Below are positions 38,058 to 47,851 of a DNA stretch of 64,000 nucleotides, piece by piece. Made by a program: the position numbers and the translations under genes. The notes beneath the pieces are model-generated. The model was not told where the DNA came from and did no database searches. It was given only the letters and a program-made list of their open reading frames with translations. The number at the start of each line of letters is the position of its first letter. Position 1 is the first letter of the stretch. Source of the DNA: Agrobacterium tumefaciens (lineage in GTDB: Bacteria; Pseudomonadota; Alphaproteobacteria; Rhizobiales; Rhizobiaceae); assembly GCA_025560025.1 (NCBI GenBank), contig CP048486.1, forward strand, positions 1,740,001 to 1,804,000, read 5' to 3'.

Positions 38058-39029
38058 ATGTCCCGTCTTCCGCCTTCCGATATTTTCCCTTCGCCCGTCA
38101 GTTCCTTGGCCATAGCCCCCATCGAATGGCAGACGGTAGCCCTGGCGGTTGTCATTTACGGCGGCTTCCTGGCGGTGACCTGGTTTTGGCAATCTCTGCC
38201 TGTTGTTGTCGTGATCGCCATTGGCGGGTGGCTGATTGCCTGGCACGGATCGCTCCAGCATGAGGTCATCCACGGGCACCCCACCCGCTATCGCACCATC
38301 AATGACGCGATCGGCTGGCCGCCTTTATCCCTGTGGTTGCCCTATGCCATTTACCGGGAAGGGCATCTGACCCACCATCGCGACGAACACCTGACCGATC
38401 CGATCGAAGATCCGGAATCCTCCTATTTCACCCAGGCCGCCTGGGAGAAGATGGGCCTGGTCGGTCGATATCTGGCACTCTGGAACACCACCCTGCTGGG
38501 CCGGTTGACACTTGGCCCGCTGGTCATGATCGTTAATTTCCTCGCGCAGGAGGCGTCTCTGGTCTTGAAGGGCGACAGGCCGCGGGCGGCGCTCTGGGCG
38601 CGGCACGCTATGGGCGTTGCGACTGTTCTGATCTGGGTGGTGGGGATTTGCGGAATGCCGCTGTGGCTCTATCTCTTCGGCTTCGTTTATGTCGGCGCGG
38701 CGCTGAGCAGGCTCCGCTCCTATGCGGAACATCGTTATGCCGACCATCAGGATGAGCGCACGGCGATCGTCGAGAACAGTCCGTTGTTCGGGTTGCTGTT
38801 TCTCTACAACAATCTGCATGTGCTGCATCACAAATTGCCGGCTGTCCCCTGGTACAAAATCCCCTTGCTCTATCGCCGCCATCGAAACACCCTTGTCGAG
38901 ATCAATGGCGGTCTGGTCTATGACGGCTATCTCGATGTCGCCCGCCGCTTCTTCCTGAAACCCCACGACGATCCCCGTCATCCTCGCCATCTTGAATCGG
39001 CGGCCGATGCTGCGACGAAAGAGCCTTGA
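38058..39029 (+). CDS. membrane fatty acid desaturase family protein
   Basis: This 323-residue membrane protein has the three desaturase histidine boxes: HEVIHGH (68-74), HLTHHRDEH (103-111) and NNLHVLHH (251-258). Hydrophobic segments lie between them. Such di-iron enzymes desaturate or hydroxylate acyl chains or related lipids. The ATG at 38058 is chosen because the protein pattern starts soon after; the ribosome-binding site is weak, and an ATG at 37968 is possible. It is convergent with a 2-oxoglutarate oxygenase gene and divergent from the Opp operon. It is distinct from the MocD-like hydroxylase at 4511. Confidence 0.85.
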   Translation: MSRLPPSDIFPSPVSSLAIAPIEWQTVALAVVIYGGFLAVTWFWQSLPVVVVIAIGGWLIAWHGSLQHEVIHGHPTRYRTINDAIGWPPLSLWLPYAIYREGHLTHHRDEHLTDPIEDPESSYFTQAAWEKMGLVGRYLALWNTTLLGRLTLGPLVMIVNFLAQEASLVLKGDRPRAALWARHAMGVATVLIWVVGICGMPLWLYLFGFVYVGAALSRLRSYAEHRYADHQDERTAIVENSPLFGLLFLYNNLHVLHHKLPAVPWYKIPLLYRRHRNTLVEINGGLVYDGYLDVARRFFLKPHDDPRHPRHLESAADAATKEP

Positions 39030-39153
39030 AAAGGTCTCGGAGGGGAAAGATTGGTAGTGGCGATGGGCGGTATCAAAACCGATGTGCGCCCATGCCTTTC
39101 CGGGTTGCCGATGGGGCCACGCCTTCCGAAATGGCCTGCAAAATCGCGGCTGA

Positions 39154-40200
39154 TCAGGCGTTTTGCTGTTCCGGTGACAGAAGATCGGCGTGATGCGCAC
39201 GCGCGACGTCGGGATGCGAGCGCAGGCGGCTTTTCAGGTGGTTCTGCCCGACTTCCCTGAAAATCGGATTCAGTGGATCAACCGTGATGCCACGTTCCGA
39301 GCGTTTCAACTCGTCCGGTAATGCGATGACCGGTATGGTGGCGTCATAACGCGAGCCAAGGAAAAATGCGACGGAGAAACGCTCCACACCTGCAGGCGGC
39401 GCTACGACGTCATGCACGTCCGCCCGGACGAAACCATTGGTGGCGAGTTCCAGCAATTCGCCGGTATTGATGATAAAAGTGCCAGGCACTGGCGGCGCGT
39501 CGATCCAGTCTCCTGCTTCGGTGCGTACCCGCAGCCCGGCTGTCGTATCCTGAAGAAGCACGGTGACAAAGCCGCCGTCCTTGTGAGCGCCAACGCCCTG
39601 ATCGGTTTCGGCCACGTCGCGCCCGGGGTAACGGATGATTTTGAGAAGCTGCGTGGGCTGTGGTTCATAAATCTCGGCAAAGACATTTTCCGGCTGGCCA
39701 AGAGCAGCGGCAATTGCCTTGAGGAGATCAATGCCGATCCGCGTTACTTCCGCCTGATAGCGCAGCAGCAGCGGTTTCAGCTCCGGCAAAGCTTCAGGCC
39801 ATTGATTGGGGCCAAACAGCCGCTTCCATGGCGGCGAGTCTGGGCCGATCTTAGCCGGCGCGCCTTCGGTATTGATATCGAGCTGTTCACGCCAGTCCTG
39901 CTCGCCCCTCGTCCGCTCCTGACCGGCACGGTTATAGCCACGGAAATGTGGTGACTTCACCATTTCGATCTTGAGCTTTTCTTCGAGCGGCAAGGCGAAA
40001 AACTGCTTCGAGATCGACAGGACGTCTTCAACCAGCCGTGGGTCGACACCATGGCCGGTGAGATAGAAGAATCCATGGTTATGGAGCACGTTGCGCAGGT
40101 AGCGGACAAAAGCGGCGCGTTCTTCCGGCGCATGGAAGCGGGAAAAGTCGAGAGTTGGCAGCGAGGCCGTATCTTCGAGGGGAGCAGTTTGAAAGGCCAT
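39154..40200 (-). CDS. 2-oxoglutarate/Fe(II) oxygenase, isopenicillin-N-synthase-like
   Basis: This 348-residue protein has an N-terminal DIOX_N-type region (LPTLDFSRFHAPEERAAFVR, FFYLTGHGVD) and a C-terminal double-stranded beta-helix. The iron ligands are His206 and Asp208 in GAHKDGGFVTVLLQD and His263 in VRADVHDVV. The co-substrate pair is Arg274-x-Ser276 in ERFSVAFF. Family members oxidise amino acids, small metabolites or xenobiotics. It lies 74 bases downstream of a 62-residue ORF on the same strand, after an AapJQM-like amino-acid importer. An amino-acid-like substrate is therefore a reasonable guess. Confidence 0.88.
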   Translation of the reverse strand: MAFQTAPLEDTASLPTLDFSRFHAPEERAAFVRYLRNVLHNHGFFYLTGHGVDPRLVEDVLSISKQFFALPLEEKLKIEMVKSPHFRGYNRAGQERTRGEQDWREQLDINTEGAPAKIGPDSPPWKRLFGPNQWPEALPELKPLLLRYQAEVTRIGIDLLKAIAAALGQPENVFAEIYEPQPTQLLKIIRYPGRDVAETDQGVGAHKDGGFVTVLLQDTTAGLRVRTEAGDWIDAPPVPGTFIINTGELLELATNGFVRADVHDVVAPPAGVERFSVAFFLGSRYDATIPVIALPDELKRSERGITVDPLNPIFREVGQNHLKSRLRSHPDVARAHHADLLSPEQQNA

Positions 40201-40274
40201 GTCCTGTTTCCGTTTTTTGGAAATTACGTGATTGGCCGGTAAACGGCACTCGTAACGATGTCGTCTCGGATAAG

Positions 40275-40463
40275 TCAGGCTGCCAGGGCCTGTTCATTGC
40301 CCAGATGCGCCCTGATCGCCGACTTCAGCTCCGCGACGCTGGAAAACTGGAGGTTATCCAGATCGATGACGTGGAATTTAACCGCGATGAACCGCAGCTT
40401 GTCGTCATTGGGAACGGCAATGCCGACCGGCAGTCCCTGATATTCGATTGTTTGTCTTTGCAT
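40275..40463 (-). CDS. 62-residue conserved-looking protein of unknown function
   Basis: The ATG at 40463 follows GGAGAAG. The protein begins MQRQTIEYQGLPVGIAVPND and ends SAIRAHLGNEQALAA. The hydrophobic pattern predicts beta strands followed by one helix. There is no signal peptide and no membrane segment. A longer reading from 40661 adds arginine-rich sequence unlike a real domain. I do not recognise the family. It is co-directional with the amino-acid importer upstream and the oxygenase gene 74 bases downstream, so it may be an accessory of either. Confidence 0.6.
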   Translation of the reverse strand: MQRQTIEYQGLPVGIAVPNDDKLRFIAVKFHVIDLDNLQFSSVAELKSAIRAHLGNEQALAA

Positions 40464-40783
40464 TTCGCTTCTCCGCCAATTTTGGCTTTGTGGGTTGGCT
40501 CGGTACGGGTCGTCTTTTGACGACGCCCGCGTTCGCGGCAGGGAGAAGCGACAACACGGCCGGGAGCGACGGATATGGTCCGGTGTCAATGCAGACGAGG
40601 CGGATGCAAAGTTCATATCCGAGGTCCCTTGGTGATGATTTTCTACAAAAAATATATACAAACCTTATGCGAAAAACCATCGGATTTAACGGAATTTAGG
40701 AAGAAAAATCTATATTTCTCAAAAATAACGAGCGTATGTAGACGTCCATCTCAAAAATGGCCGATGCGAGAATTTCCATTCCT
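40464..40783. other. intergenic leader between importer and 62-residue ORF
   Basis: This 320-base stretch is AT-rich on its right half (AAAAAATATATACAAA near 40650). The left half contains a hairpin, GTCGTC-TTTT-GACGAC (40509-40524), a little ahead of the small ORF on the minus strand. It could hold a promoter and structured leader for the small ORF and oxygenase genes. No known riboswitch is recognised. Confidence 0.45.
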
Positions 40784-41857
40784 CTATGTGGGGCGCTTTC
40801 GCAGAAGGCGCTCCAGCCACAGGCTATAGCGGGATGCACCAAAGCAGATGGCAAAATAGATAAGAGCCACCAGCAAATAGGCTTCGTTATAAAAGCCGAG
40901 CCAGCCCGGATCGGTTGCCGCCGCGCGGGCGGCATTGAGCAGGTCGAAGACGCCGATAACGGCAAGCAGGGACGTTGCCAGCAGGAAGCCGATTGCCAGA
41001 TTGACCATGCCGGGAATGACGATGCGCAACGCCTGGGGCAAGACGACGAGATGCATCGTCCGCCAGTATCCGATGCCGAGCGCGGTGGCTGCTTCTTGCT
41101 GGCCGGATGGTATCGCCTGCAGGCCGGCGCGCACGACTTCGGCTATATAGGCCGCCCAGAAAAGGGTGATCATGATCATCGCCCGGATCATCTTGTCGAA
41201 CTGTGCTTCCGGCAGTGCCATGGGTAGTATCAACATGGCGATATATAGGATCGCGACCATGGGCGTGCCGCGCATCACCTCGATATAGACGATGGAAAGG
41301 GTGCGGAGCCCTCCAAGGTTCGAGCGACGGGCGAGCGCCAGAAGGATCGCAATCGGCGTCGCGGCCGCAAAGCAGATGGCCCAAACGAAAAGTGTCACCG
41401 GCAGCCCGCCCCATTGGTTGGACGGAACCGGTGAGCTGCCAAAACTGCCCGTCAGCAGCATCCAGGACACAAGGACCGCAATCGGCCAGACAAGCAATAG
41501 TTCCCTGCGCCAGAAGCGGGGGAGAGCGCTTGTGACAAGCAGAGCAGCAAGAATGACAACGACGAGGGCTGGGCGCCATTGGAGTTCCGGCGGATAAAAG
41601 GCAAACAGAATGAAACGCAGCTTGGCGGCAATGAAGGCCCAACAGGCGCCGTCGCGCGCAGCGCAATCCGCCGATGTTCCGCTCCATGTGGCGTCAAACA
41701 GGGCCCATCTGAAAAAGGGCGGCAGCAGCCAGCCCAATGCCGCCAGTGTCAAAAGCGTGATGGCCGAGTTGGCGATGGTGCCAAAGAGGCCGGTTCGCAG
41801 CTTGCCGAGCCGACCCTGAACCGGCTGGCGGGAGATATTTTCGGCCGGCTTGCTCAT
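40784..41857 (-). CDS. polar amino-acid ABC transporter permease (AapM-like)
   Basis: The protein has 357 residues from the ATG at 41857, preceded by AGGGGAC. The HisM/AapM-type core reads TLSIVYIEVMRGTPMVAILY and EVVRAGLQAIPSGQQEAATA, followed by YWRTMHLVVLPQALRIVIPG. The long N-terminal part with extra membrane segments fits AapM rather than short HisM proteins. It overlaps the AapQ-like gene by four bases. No ATPase gene follows, although aap operons normally have one here. Confidence 0.9.
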   Translation of the reverse strand: MSKPAENISRQPVQGRLGKLRTGLFGTIANSAITLLTLAALGWLLPPFFRWALFDATWSGTSADCAARDGACWAFIAAKLRFILFAFYPPELQWRPALVVVILAALLVTSALPRFWRRELLLVWPIAVLVSWMLLTGSFGSSPVPSNQWGGLPVTLFVWAICFAAATPIAILLALARRSNLGGLRTLSIVYIEVMRGTPMVAILYIAMLILPMALPEAQFDKMIRAMIMITLFWAAYIAEVVRAGLQAIPSGQQEAATALGIGYWRTMHLVVLPQALRIVIPGMVNLAIGFLLATSLLAVIGVFDLLNAARAAATDPGWLGFYNEAYLLVALIYFAICFGASRYSLWLERLLRKRPT

Positions 41858-43032
41858 CGTGCCGTCCCCTTCAGCGCCACCCTCTTGTTGTATTGGTTCA
41901 TGAGGGCGGAAACGGCCAGATTGATGCCGAGATAGGTGCCGATGAGGATCATGAGGGCTTCCAGCGACTGGCCGGTTGTGTTGGCGGTGGTGTTGACGAT
42001 GCTGACGAGATCCGGATAACCGATCGCGACCGCCAGGCTGGAATCCTTCGTGAGATCGAGATAGCTCGATGTGGCGAGCGGGGTGATGACGCGCAGCGCC
42101 TGCGGAAGGACGATCAGCCGCATGATCTGCCCATTGTGCAGCCCAAGCGCGCGGGCGGCTTCCCACTGGCCTCGATTGACCGACTGGATGCCCGCCCGGA
42201 CGATTTCTGCGATTGCCGCGGAAAATTTGATGATCAGACCGGTCAGGAGTGCTGCGAATTCCGGCGTCAGATTATAACCACCCCGGATGTTGAAGCCGGC
42301 CAATGCCGGTGTTTCAAACGTGAAGTTCGCTGCCAGGGCGAAGAAAGTGGCAATTGCCGCTGCGGGAATGGCGGCTATGCCGATGCGCCATCCGTTCAGT
42401 CTTTTCAACTTCAACAGCACAAAAAGCATAAGGCCAACGGCAAGCAGAATGGTGAAAACAAACACTGGTCCGGCGAGCGGGAAACCTTCCACCGAGACCG
42501 TCGGAACATAGACGCCGCGATTGGTGAGGTAGATCGATCCGAACAGGGCGCCCGCCTGACGCGGTGCCGGAAATGCCTTGGCGAGCGAGATCCAGAAGAA
42601 GAGTTGCAGCAGGAGCGGCGTATTGCGGATCAACTCCACATACCACCGTACCAGTGAGGCGAGGAGCAGGTTTCCGGACAGGCCGGCAACGCCGACCGCC
42701 ACTCCCAGAATGGTTGCGAATATGCAGCCGAACAGCGAGACTTTCAGCGTATTGAGCAGGCCCGCGAGCATGGCGCGAAGATAGGGGTCGCCGGCGGCAA
42801 AAGCGATCGGGCTTTCACCGATTTCAAAGTTTGCCGAACGCCAGAGAAAGTCAAAACCGGGTGAAACGCCGATGCGCGCCATCGTCGCCGTGACGTTGAT
42901 CCCGAGATAGATGAGCAATGCGACGAACGATGCGATGATTGCCAATTGAGCGATGGGGCGATGACCCCACCACATGAGAAGCCGACGATAAATGCCGGGC
43001 CTGCGAGGGCCCGGCGTTGTGATTGTGGACAT
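41854..43032 (-). CDS. polar amino-acid ABC transporter permease (AapQ-like)
   Basis: The protein has 392 residues from the ATG at 43032. The core contains WYVELIRNTPLLLQLFFWIS and EIVRAGIQSVNRGQWEAARA, the conserved permease loops. AATIL-type hydrophobic segments and a large inserted periplasmic region match AapQ. A longer start at 43122 runs into the binding-protein gene and is unlikely. The 19-base gap to the binding-protein gene shows an operon. Confidence 0.9.
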   Translation of the reverse strand: MSTITTPGPRRPGIYRRLLMWWGHRPIAQLAIIASFVALLIYLGINVTATMARIGVSPGFDFLWRSANFEIGESPIAFAAGDPYLRAMLAGLLNTLKVSLFGCIFATILGVAVGVAGLSGNLLLASLVRWYVELIRNTPLLLQLFFWISLAKAFPAPRQAGALFGSIYLTNRGVYVPTVSVEGFPLAGPVFVFTILLAVGLMLFVLLKLKRLNGWRIGIAAIPAAAIATFFALAANFTFETPALAGFNIRGGYNLTPEFAALLTGLIIKFSAAIAEIVRAGIQSVNRGQWEAARALGLHNGQIMRLIVLPQALRVITPLATSSYLDLTKDSSLAVAIGYPDLVSIVNTTANTTGQSLEALMILIGTYLGINLAVSALMNQYNKRVALKGTAR

Positions 43033-43051
43033 CTGTGAAGGCTCGGTCTTC

Positions 43052-44083
43052 TCAGCGGAACGGTGGCGAATAGAGCAGGCCGCCATCCGTCCAGAGACGG
43101 TTATAGCCGCGATCCCAGCCAAGCGGCTTCAGATGCCGGTCGAAGATTTCGCCATAATTGCCGACCGTCTTGATGATGTTATAAGCCCATTTGGGATCAA
43201 GGCCGATCGCCTCTGCAAGCGAAGGGTCGACGCCGAGGAAACGCTGGATCGCCGGGTCGGAAGACTTCAGAAACTCATCGACGTTCTTGGACGTAATGCC
43301 CCATTCTTCCGCCTGGATGGTGGCGTTGACGGTCCAGTTCACGATTTCGAGCCAGCGGTCGTCACCGCCGGCGATGGCGGGCGCCAGCGGCTCTTTCGAC
43401 AGCCGCTCCGGCAGGACGATATAGTCGTCAGGCTTCTTCAGCTGGGTGCGCTTGCCGACCAGATCGGACGAGTCCTGGGTGATGGCGTCGACGCGGCCGG
43501 ATTCCAGCGCAGCGATAAACTGTCCGGTGTCTTCGATGGTGACCGGTGTGAATTTCTTGCCGGTCTTGCGGAAGAAGTCGGCAACGTTGAGTTCGCCGGT
43601 CGTTCCGCTCTGGGCGCCGATGGTGGCTCCGTCCAGATCGGCCGCCTTGGTGACGCCGAGATCCTTGCGGACCAGAATGCCCTGGCCGTCATAGAAAATC
43701 GTCGGACCGAAGTGGAAGCCGAGCTTGAAGGCACGGGTAACGGTCACCGTGACGCCGGAAAGAAGAATGTCGAATTCACCGCTCTGCAGGGCAGGCAGGC
43801 GCTGCTGCGGAGAGGAATTGGTAAATTCCACCTTGTCCGGATTACCGAAGACGGCAATCGACAGCGCGCGGCCGTAATCGATGAAGAAACCCTGCCACCG
43901 GCCATTGCTGTCCGGGGAAAAAAAGCCCGGCGTAGTGCCAACGCCGACCTTGATCGTACCGCGCTGATTGATCTTGTCGAGTGTTGGACCGGCATGAGCG
44001 GTTCCAGACAATGCTGCGCTCGCAAGCAGCGCCGCGGCGATGGTCGACTTTATGAAGCCGCCGATAAATCCCTGAGATGACAT
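43052..44083 (-). CDS. polar amino-acid ABC substrate-binding protein (AapJ-like)
   Basis: This 343-residue periplasmic protein has a signal peptide ending near GTAHAG and then LDKINQRGTIKVGVGTTPGF. GRWQGFFIDYGRALSIAVFG and IGAQSGTTGELNVADFF are typical of general L-amino-acid binding proteins of the AapJ type. Length fits the family. The ATG at 44083 follows AGGAGC. The 253 bases upstream contain its promoter region, but no clear operator is visible. It is the first gene of the JQM-type operon. Confidence 0.92.
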   Translation of the reverse strand: MSSQGFIGGFIKSTIAAALLASAALSGTAHAGPTLDKINQRGTIKVGVGTTPGFFSPDSNGRWQGFFIDYGRALSIAVFGNPDKVEFTNSSPQQRLPALQSGEFDILLSGVTVTVTRAFKLGFHFGPTIFYDGQGILVRKDLGVTKAADLDGATIGAQSGTTGELNVADFFRKTGKKFTPVTIEDTGQFIAALESGRVDAITQDSSDLVGKRTQLKKPDDYIVLPERLSKEPLAPAIAGGDDRWLEIVNWTVNATIQAEEWGITSKNVDEFLKSSDPAIQRFLGVDPSLAEAIGLDPKWAYNIIKTVGNYGEIFDRHLKPLGWDRGYNRLWTDGGLLYSPPFR

Positions 44084-44336
44084 TAAAAATGCTCCTGATG
44101 ATGATCAGGTTTACCGTCCGTCGTTAATCCCCCGATGGCCGGAACCTAATGTCATAGTAATTTTATGGATTTTATAAACGAGGGATCGATTGCCCAAATT
44201 TCGACCATTTGGAAAAGGCAATTGCTTATTTCTTGAATTGTCGGCACGGCATTGCTCCGAGTCGTTTATGAGCGTGAGTGCGGCGTGAGGTCGGAAGGGC
44301 GGCCTTTAATCTTTGCCAGCTCTGCTTCGTTGCGGG

Positions 44337-45221
44337 TCATTCTGCTCGCAACATCTCCTGCATCCGTCCGACGATGTCATCGAGGATAGCGATCCTCTGG
44401 CCGCCGCTCGGGCGTATCGCGAAATAAGAGACCTCGATCCTTGGTTCGAACGGAATTGCAACCACCTCGGCCCCGGCGGAGCGAAGGCTGGTATGATCGA
44501 CGATGCCGACGCCCATGCCGGCGGCGGCGAAGTGGCAGCAGTTCAGCATCGATGTTTCCATGGTGCTGACAGGTTGATGGTCTTCACGGGAGAAGGCCCT
44601 GTCCAGCGAAAGCCTCAGCGGCGAATTCCTGCCCGGAATAAGCACACGTTCATCGATGAGATCGGCCGGCGTTATGACGTTGCGCCCGGCGAGCCGATGG
44701 CCGGGGGCCATGGCGGCGACGGCGCCGGCGCTGTGCAGGCGGAAGGCATTTTTTTCCACCATGCGCGGCGAACTGAAGACGAGGCCGAGATCGTAACGGT
44801 TCTGCTCGACCATGTCCCAGATATATCGGCTATTCTCAACGTCGATCACCAGTGGAATATCCGGCCGGTCGCCGATCGTGTCGATGATCGCCCTATGCAG
44901 ATAGGGCCGCACCAGGGATGTGACGCTGGCGATGCGCAGGACGGTGTTCTTGTGCAGGCGGATGTCGGCGGCTGCCTGTCCGATCTGGTCGAGCCCGAGA
45001 TAGAGGCGTTCCACCTCGCGATAGAGCTTCGTCGCTTCCGCCGTCGGCATCAGCCGGGCGCCCACCCTTTCAAACAGGGTCATCTGCACGATGTCTTCGA
45101 GATCGCGGATCAGCCGGCTGACCGCCGGCTGCGTCACGTTCATGGCCTCCGCCGCAGCCGTAATGCCGCCGGTCATCATGACGCTGCGGAAAGCTTCGAC
45201 CTGCCGTGGTTTCAACCGCAA
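44337..45221 (-). CDS. LysR-family transcriptional regulator, TTG start
   Basis: This 294-residue protein starts at a TTG (45221) six bases after GGAG in a GGGAGGAG run. The helix-turn-helix is GGITAAAEAMNVTQPAVSRL at about 18-37, and the rest is a LysR substrate-binding domain. A methionine pair at residues 15-16 comes too late for the DNA-binding domain. It diverges from the nucleoside-hydrolase operon over 133 bases, the normal arrangement for its control. LysR proteins often respond to an amino-acid-like or sugar-acid inducer, and the one here is unknown. Confidence 0.9.
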   Translation of the reverse strand: MRLKPRQVEAFRSVMMTGGITAAAEAMNVTQPAVSRLIRDLEDIVQMTLFERVGARLMPTAEATKLYREVERLYLGLDQIGQAAADIRLHKNTVLRIASVTSLVRPYLHRAIIDTIGDRPDIPLVIDVENSRYIWDMVEQNRYDLGLVFSSPRMVEKNAFRLHSAGAVAAMAPGHRLAGRNVITPADLIDERVLIPGRNSPLRLSLDRAFSREDHQPVSTMETSMLNCCHFAAAGMGVGIVDHTSLRSAGAEVVAIPFEPRIEVSYFAIRPSGGQRIAILDDIVGRMQEMLRAE

Positions 45222-45354
45222 CCTTTACTCCTCCCATAACATTCAGGCATGAACTCTGTACCAAATGCAATTTTTCTTTTCCATAGAGAAGCGTTAACTC
45301 CTTTTGATCGCGCAGGGAGAGTGCGCGCTGGAACAACCCGGAGGAGTCCTCATC

Positions 45355-46905
45355 ATGAAGTTTTCTGCTTTCGCAGCCGCATTGGCAGCGTCTGTTTTCG
45401 CCATGCCGCTCGCAAGTCAGGCAAAGGACCTCACCGTTGGTCTTTCCGCTTCGACAACGTCCATGGATCCGCAATTTTACGTCGTTGGCCCGAACAGCGC
45501 GATGGCGCGCAATATTTTCGATGGCCTCGTTAATCAGGACGAGAAGCAGCAGATACAGCCCGCACTCGCCACTTCCTGGAAAGTCGTCGATGACAAGACC
45601 TGGGAATTCAAGCTGCGCGAAGGCGTGAAATTCCACGACGGCAGCGATTTTACCGCCGAGGACGTGGTTGCCAGCATCAAGCGCATCCCTTTGGCCTCGA
45701 CCAACAGCCCAAGCTCGTTTGCCGCCTATGTGAAGGCGATCACCGAGGTCACCGCCGTCGACCCGCTGACCGTGCGCATAACGACGGCCGGCCCGACGCC
45801 GCTGCTGCTCAACAACCTCAGCCGTATCGCCATTCTGCCGGCTGAAATGGAAAAGGTAACGACGGGCGAGATGAATACCGGCAAGGGTGTCATCGGCACC
45901 GGCCCGTTCAAATTCGTCTCCTGGTCGCCGGACGACAATGTCGTGGTTGCCCGGAACGATACCTATTGGGGCGAAAAGGCTGCCTGGGACAAAGTGACCT
46001 TCCGCGTCTTCAAGAACCCGAGCGCGCGCGTTGCCGCCATGCTTTCGGGTGATGTCGACATGATCGAAAGCATTCCGACGGCCGATACCCGCAGGCTTGA
46101 GGCATCCGACAAGCTGAAGGTCGTCAATATTGCCGGCAACCGCATAATGTATCTGCACATGGATCAGGCCCGAGAGGAATCGCCTTTCGCCAAGGGGCCG
46201 GATGGCAAGAACCCGCTTCTGAAGCCGGAAGTGCGCCGTGCCCTGTCCCTGTCGATCAACCGTGAAGCACTTGTTGACCGCATCATGGATGGACAGGGCG
46301 TTCCGGCCGGCCAGGTCGTTCCCGAAGGTTATTTCGGTTACGATCCGGCAATCAAGGTCGATGCTTATGACCCGAACAAGGCCAAGGAACTGTTGGCAAA
46401 AGCCGGTTATCCCGACGGTTTCCAGCTGACCTTCCACGCCTCGAACGACCGTTATCCGAACGATAGCAAGGTCGCGCAGGCGATCGGCCAGTTCTTTAGC
46501 CGCGTCGGCGTCAAAACCGAAGTCGCGACCCTGCCGGGCAGCGTTTATTTCACCCGTGCCTCGAACCTCGAATTCAGCTTCATCATGGGTGGCGCCGCTG
46601 TCGAAACCGGCGAAGCCTCCGGCGTGCTTGGGCCTATCCTCGAAACCTATGGCGAGAAGGCGGGGCAGGGCAATCGCGGCCGTTATTCCAACCCGGAATT
46701 CGACAAGGATCTGAATGAGGCGCGCGCGACGCTTGACGATGCCAAGCGCGAGGAACTGCTGCGCAAGGCAACCGAAGTCGCCATGGGTGACCTCGGCGTC
46801 ATCCCGGTCTTTTATCTGGCGAATACATGGGCGGTGAAGAGCGACATCAGCTATGCCGGCCGCTCGGACGGCTACACGCTTCCCTACTACGTGAAGCCGA
46901 ACTGA
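45355..46905 (+). CDS. family 5 ABC substrate-binding protein (Dpp-type)
   Basis: This 516-residue periplasmic protein has a signal peptide ending near [26 protein letters not shown] follows, then the family 5 motif [20 protein letters not shown]. The ATG at 45355 has GGAGGAG before it; the earlier in-frame ATG at 45304 is unlikely. It is the first gene of an operon with a DapA-like aldolase, two nucleoside hydrolases and Dpp-type permease/ATPase genes. The ligand may be a nucleoside, a nucleotide-like opine or a glycoside, not necessarily a peptide. Confidence 0.9.
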   Translation: MKFSAFAAALAASVFAMPLASQAKDLTVGLSASTTSMDPQFYVVGPNSAMARNIFDGLVNQDEKQQIQPALATSWKVVDDKTWEFKLREGVKFHDGSDFTAEDVVASIKRIPLASTNSPSSFAAYVKAITEVTAVDPLTVRITTAGPTPLLLNNLSRIAILPAEMEKVTTGEMNTGKGVIGTGPFKFVSWSPDDNVVVARNDTYWGEKAAWDKVTFRVFKNPSARVAAMLSGDVDMIESIPTADTRRLEASDKLKVVNIAGNRIMYLHMDQAREESPFAKGPDGKNPLLKPEVRRALSLSINREALVDRIMDGQGVPAGQVVPEGYFGYDPAIKVDAYDPNKAKELLAKAGYPDGFQLTFHASNDRYPNDSKVAQAIGQFFSRVGVKTEVATLPGSVYFTRASNLEFSFIMGGAAVETGEASGVLGPILETYGEKAGQGNRGRYSNPEFDKDLNEARATLDDAKREELLRKATEVAMGDLGVIPVFYLANTWAVKSDISYAGRSDGYTLPYYVKPN

Positions 46906-46927
46906 TCCGAAAAAGGAGCGATCCGCC

Positions 46928-47809
46928 ATGTCTTTCAGCGGTGTATTTCCCTATCTCGTCTCGCCGGTCGATGCATCCGGCAAGGTGATGCAAGGTGTGC
47001 TGACGGATCTGGTGGATCATCTGATCGGCGAGGGCGTTCACGGCCTCGCGCCGCTCGGCAGCACGGGCGAATTTGCCTATCTCTCCCAGGAGCAGAGACG
47101 CTGCGTCGTCGACACGGTGATTTCGGCCAATCGCGGCCGGGTCCCCGTTGTCGCCGGCGTGGCGTCGACCTCGACCGCCGATGCGGTGGCCCAGACCGAA
47201 TATATGGTGGAAGCGGGGGCGGATGGCATTCTGGCCATTCTCGAAGCCTATTTCCCTGTCAGCGACGAGGGTGTGGAAGCTTACTTCACCGCAATTGCGA
47301 AAGCGGCCAAAGGGCGGCCGGTGGTGCTCTACACCAATCCGCAATTCCAGCGTTCCGATCTCTCTCTCCCGGTGATCGAGCGGCTGAGCCATATCGATAA
47401 TGTCAGCTACATCAAGGACGCCTCGACCAATACTGGCCGCCTGCTTTCCATCATCGAACGAACCCGTGGACGGATGCAGGTCTTTGCCGCCTCCGCGCAT
47501 ATTCCGGTCTGCGTGATGATGATTGGTGGCGTGGGCTGGATGGCGGGACCCGCCTGTATCGTGCCCCGGCAGAGCATCGCGCTCTATGAAGCCGCAAGGG
47601 CTGGAAACTGGATGCTGGCGATGGAGATGCAGCGGCCGATGTGGAAGGTCAACGAGATCTTCGCGAAATATTCGATTGCCGCCTGCATCAAGACGGCGCT
47701 TGAGCTGCAGGGTTTCGCCGTTGGCGCGCCGATCCATCCGCAGTTGCCGCTCAGTGAAGCCGCGCGGGCGGAGATCGCCGACGTGCTGCGCGATGTCGGC
47801 GCGCTCTGA
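46928..47809 (+). CDS. dihydrodipicolinate synthase/N-acetylneuraminate lyase family aldolase
   Basis: The protein has 293 residues with the GSTGE motif (44-48), Tyr135 in VVLYTNP and the Schiff-base lysine Lys163 in YIKDAS. These are the standard features of the DapA/NAL class I aldolase family. Members split or form keto-acid aldol products. Being in a transport and nucleoside-hydrolase operon, it is more likely catabolic than involved in lysine synthesis. A sugar-keto-acid or similar product may be the substrate, which is inference. Confidence 0.88.
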   Translation: MSFSGVFPYLVSPVDASGKVMQGVLTDLVDHLIGEGVHGLAPLGSTGEFAYLSQEQRRCVVDTVISANRGRVPVVAGVASTSTADAVAQTEYMVEAGADGILAILEAYFPVSDEGVEAYFTAIAKAAKGRPVVLYTNPQFQRSDLSLPVIERLSHIDNVSYIKDASTNTGRLLSIIERTRGRMQVFAASAHIPVCVMMIGGVGWMAGPACIVPRQSIALYEAARAGNWMLAMEMQRPMWKVNEIFAKYSIAACIKTALELQGFAVGAPIHPQLPLSEAARAEIADVLRDVGAL

Positions 47810-47851
47810 GTTTTTTTCCCATCCCACACCACACATTGAAGGCATTTGAGA

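Noticed and set aside
40464..40661. Longer N-terminus for the 62-residue protein
   Set aside because: The added residues are arginine- and serine-rich and lie over a hairpin. The ATG at 40463 has the good ribosome-binding site.
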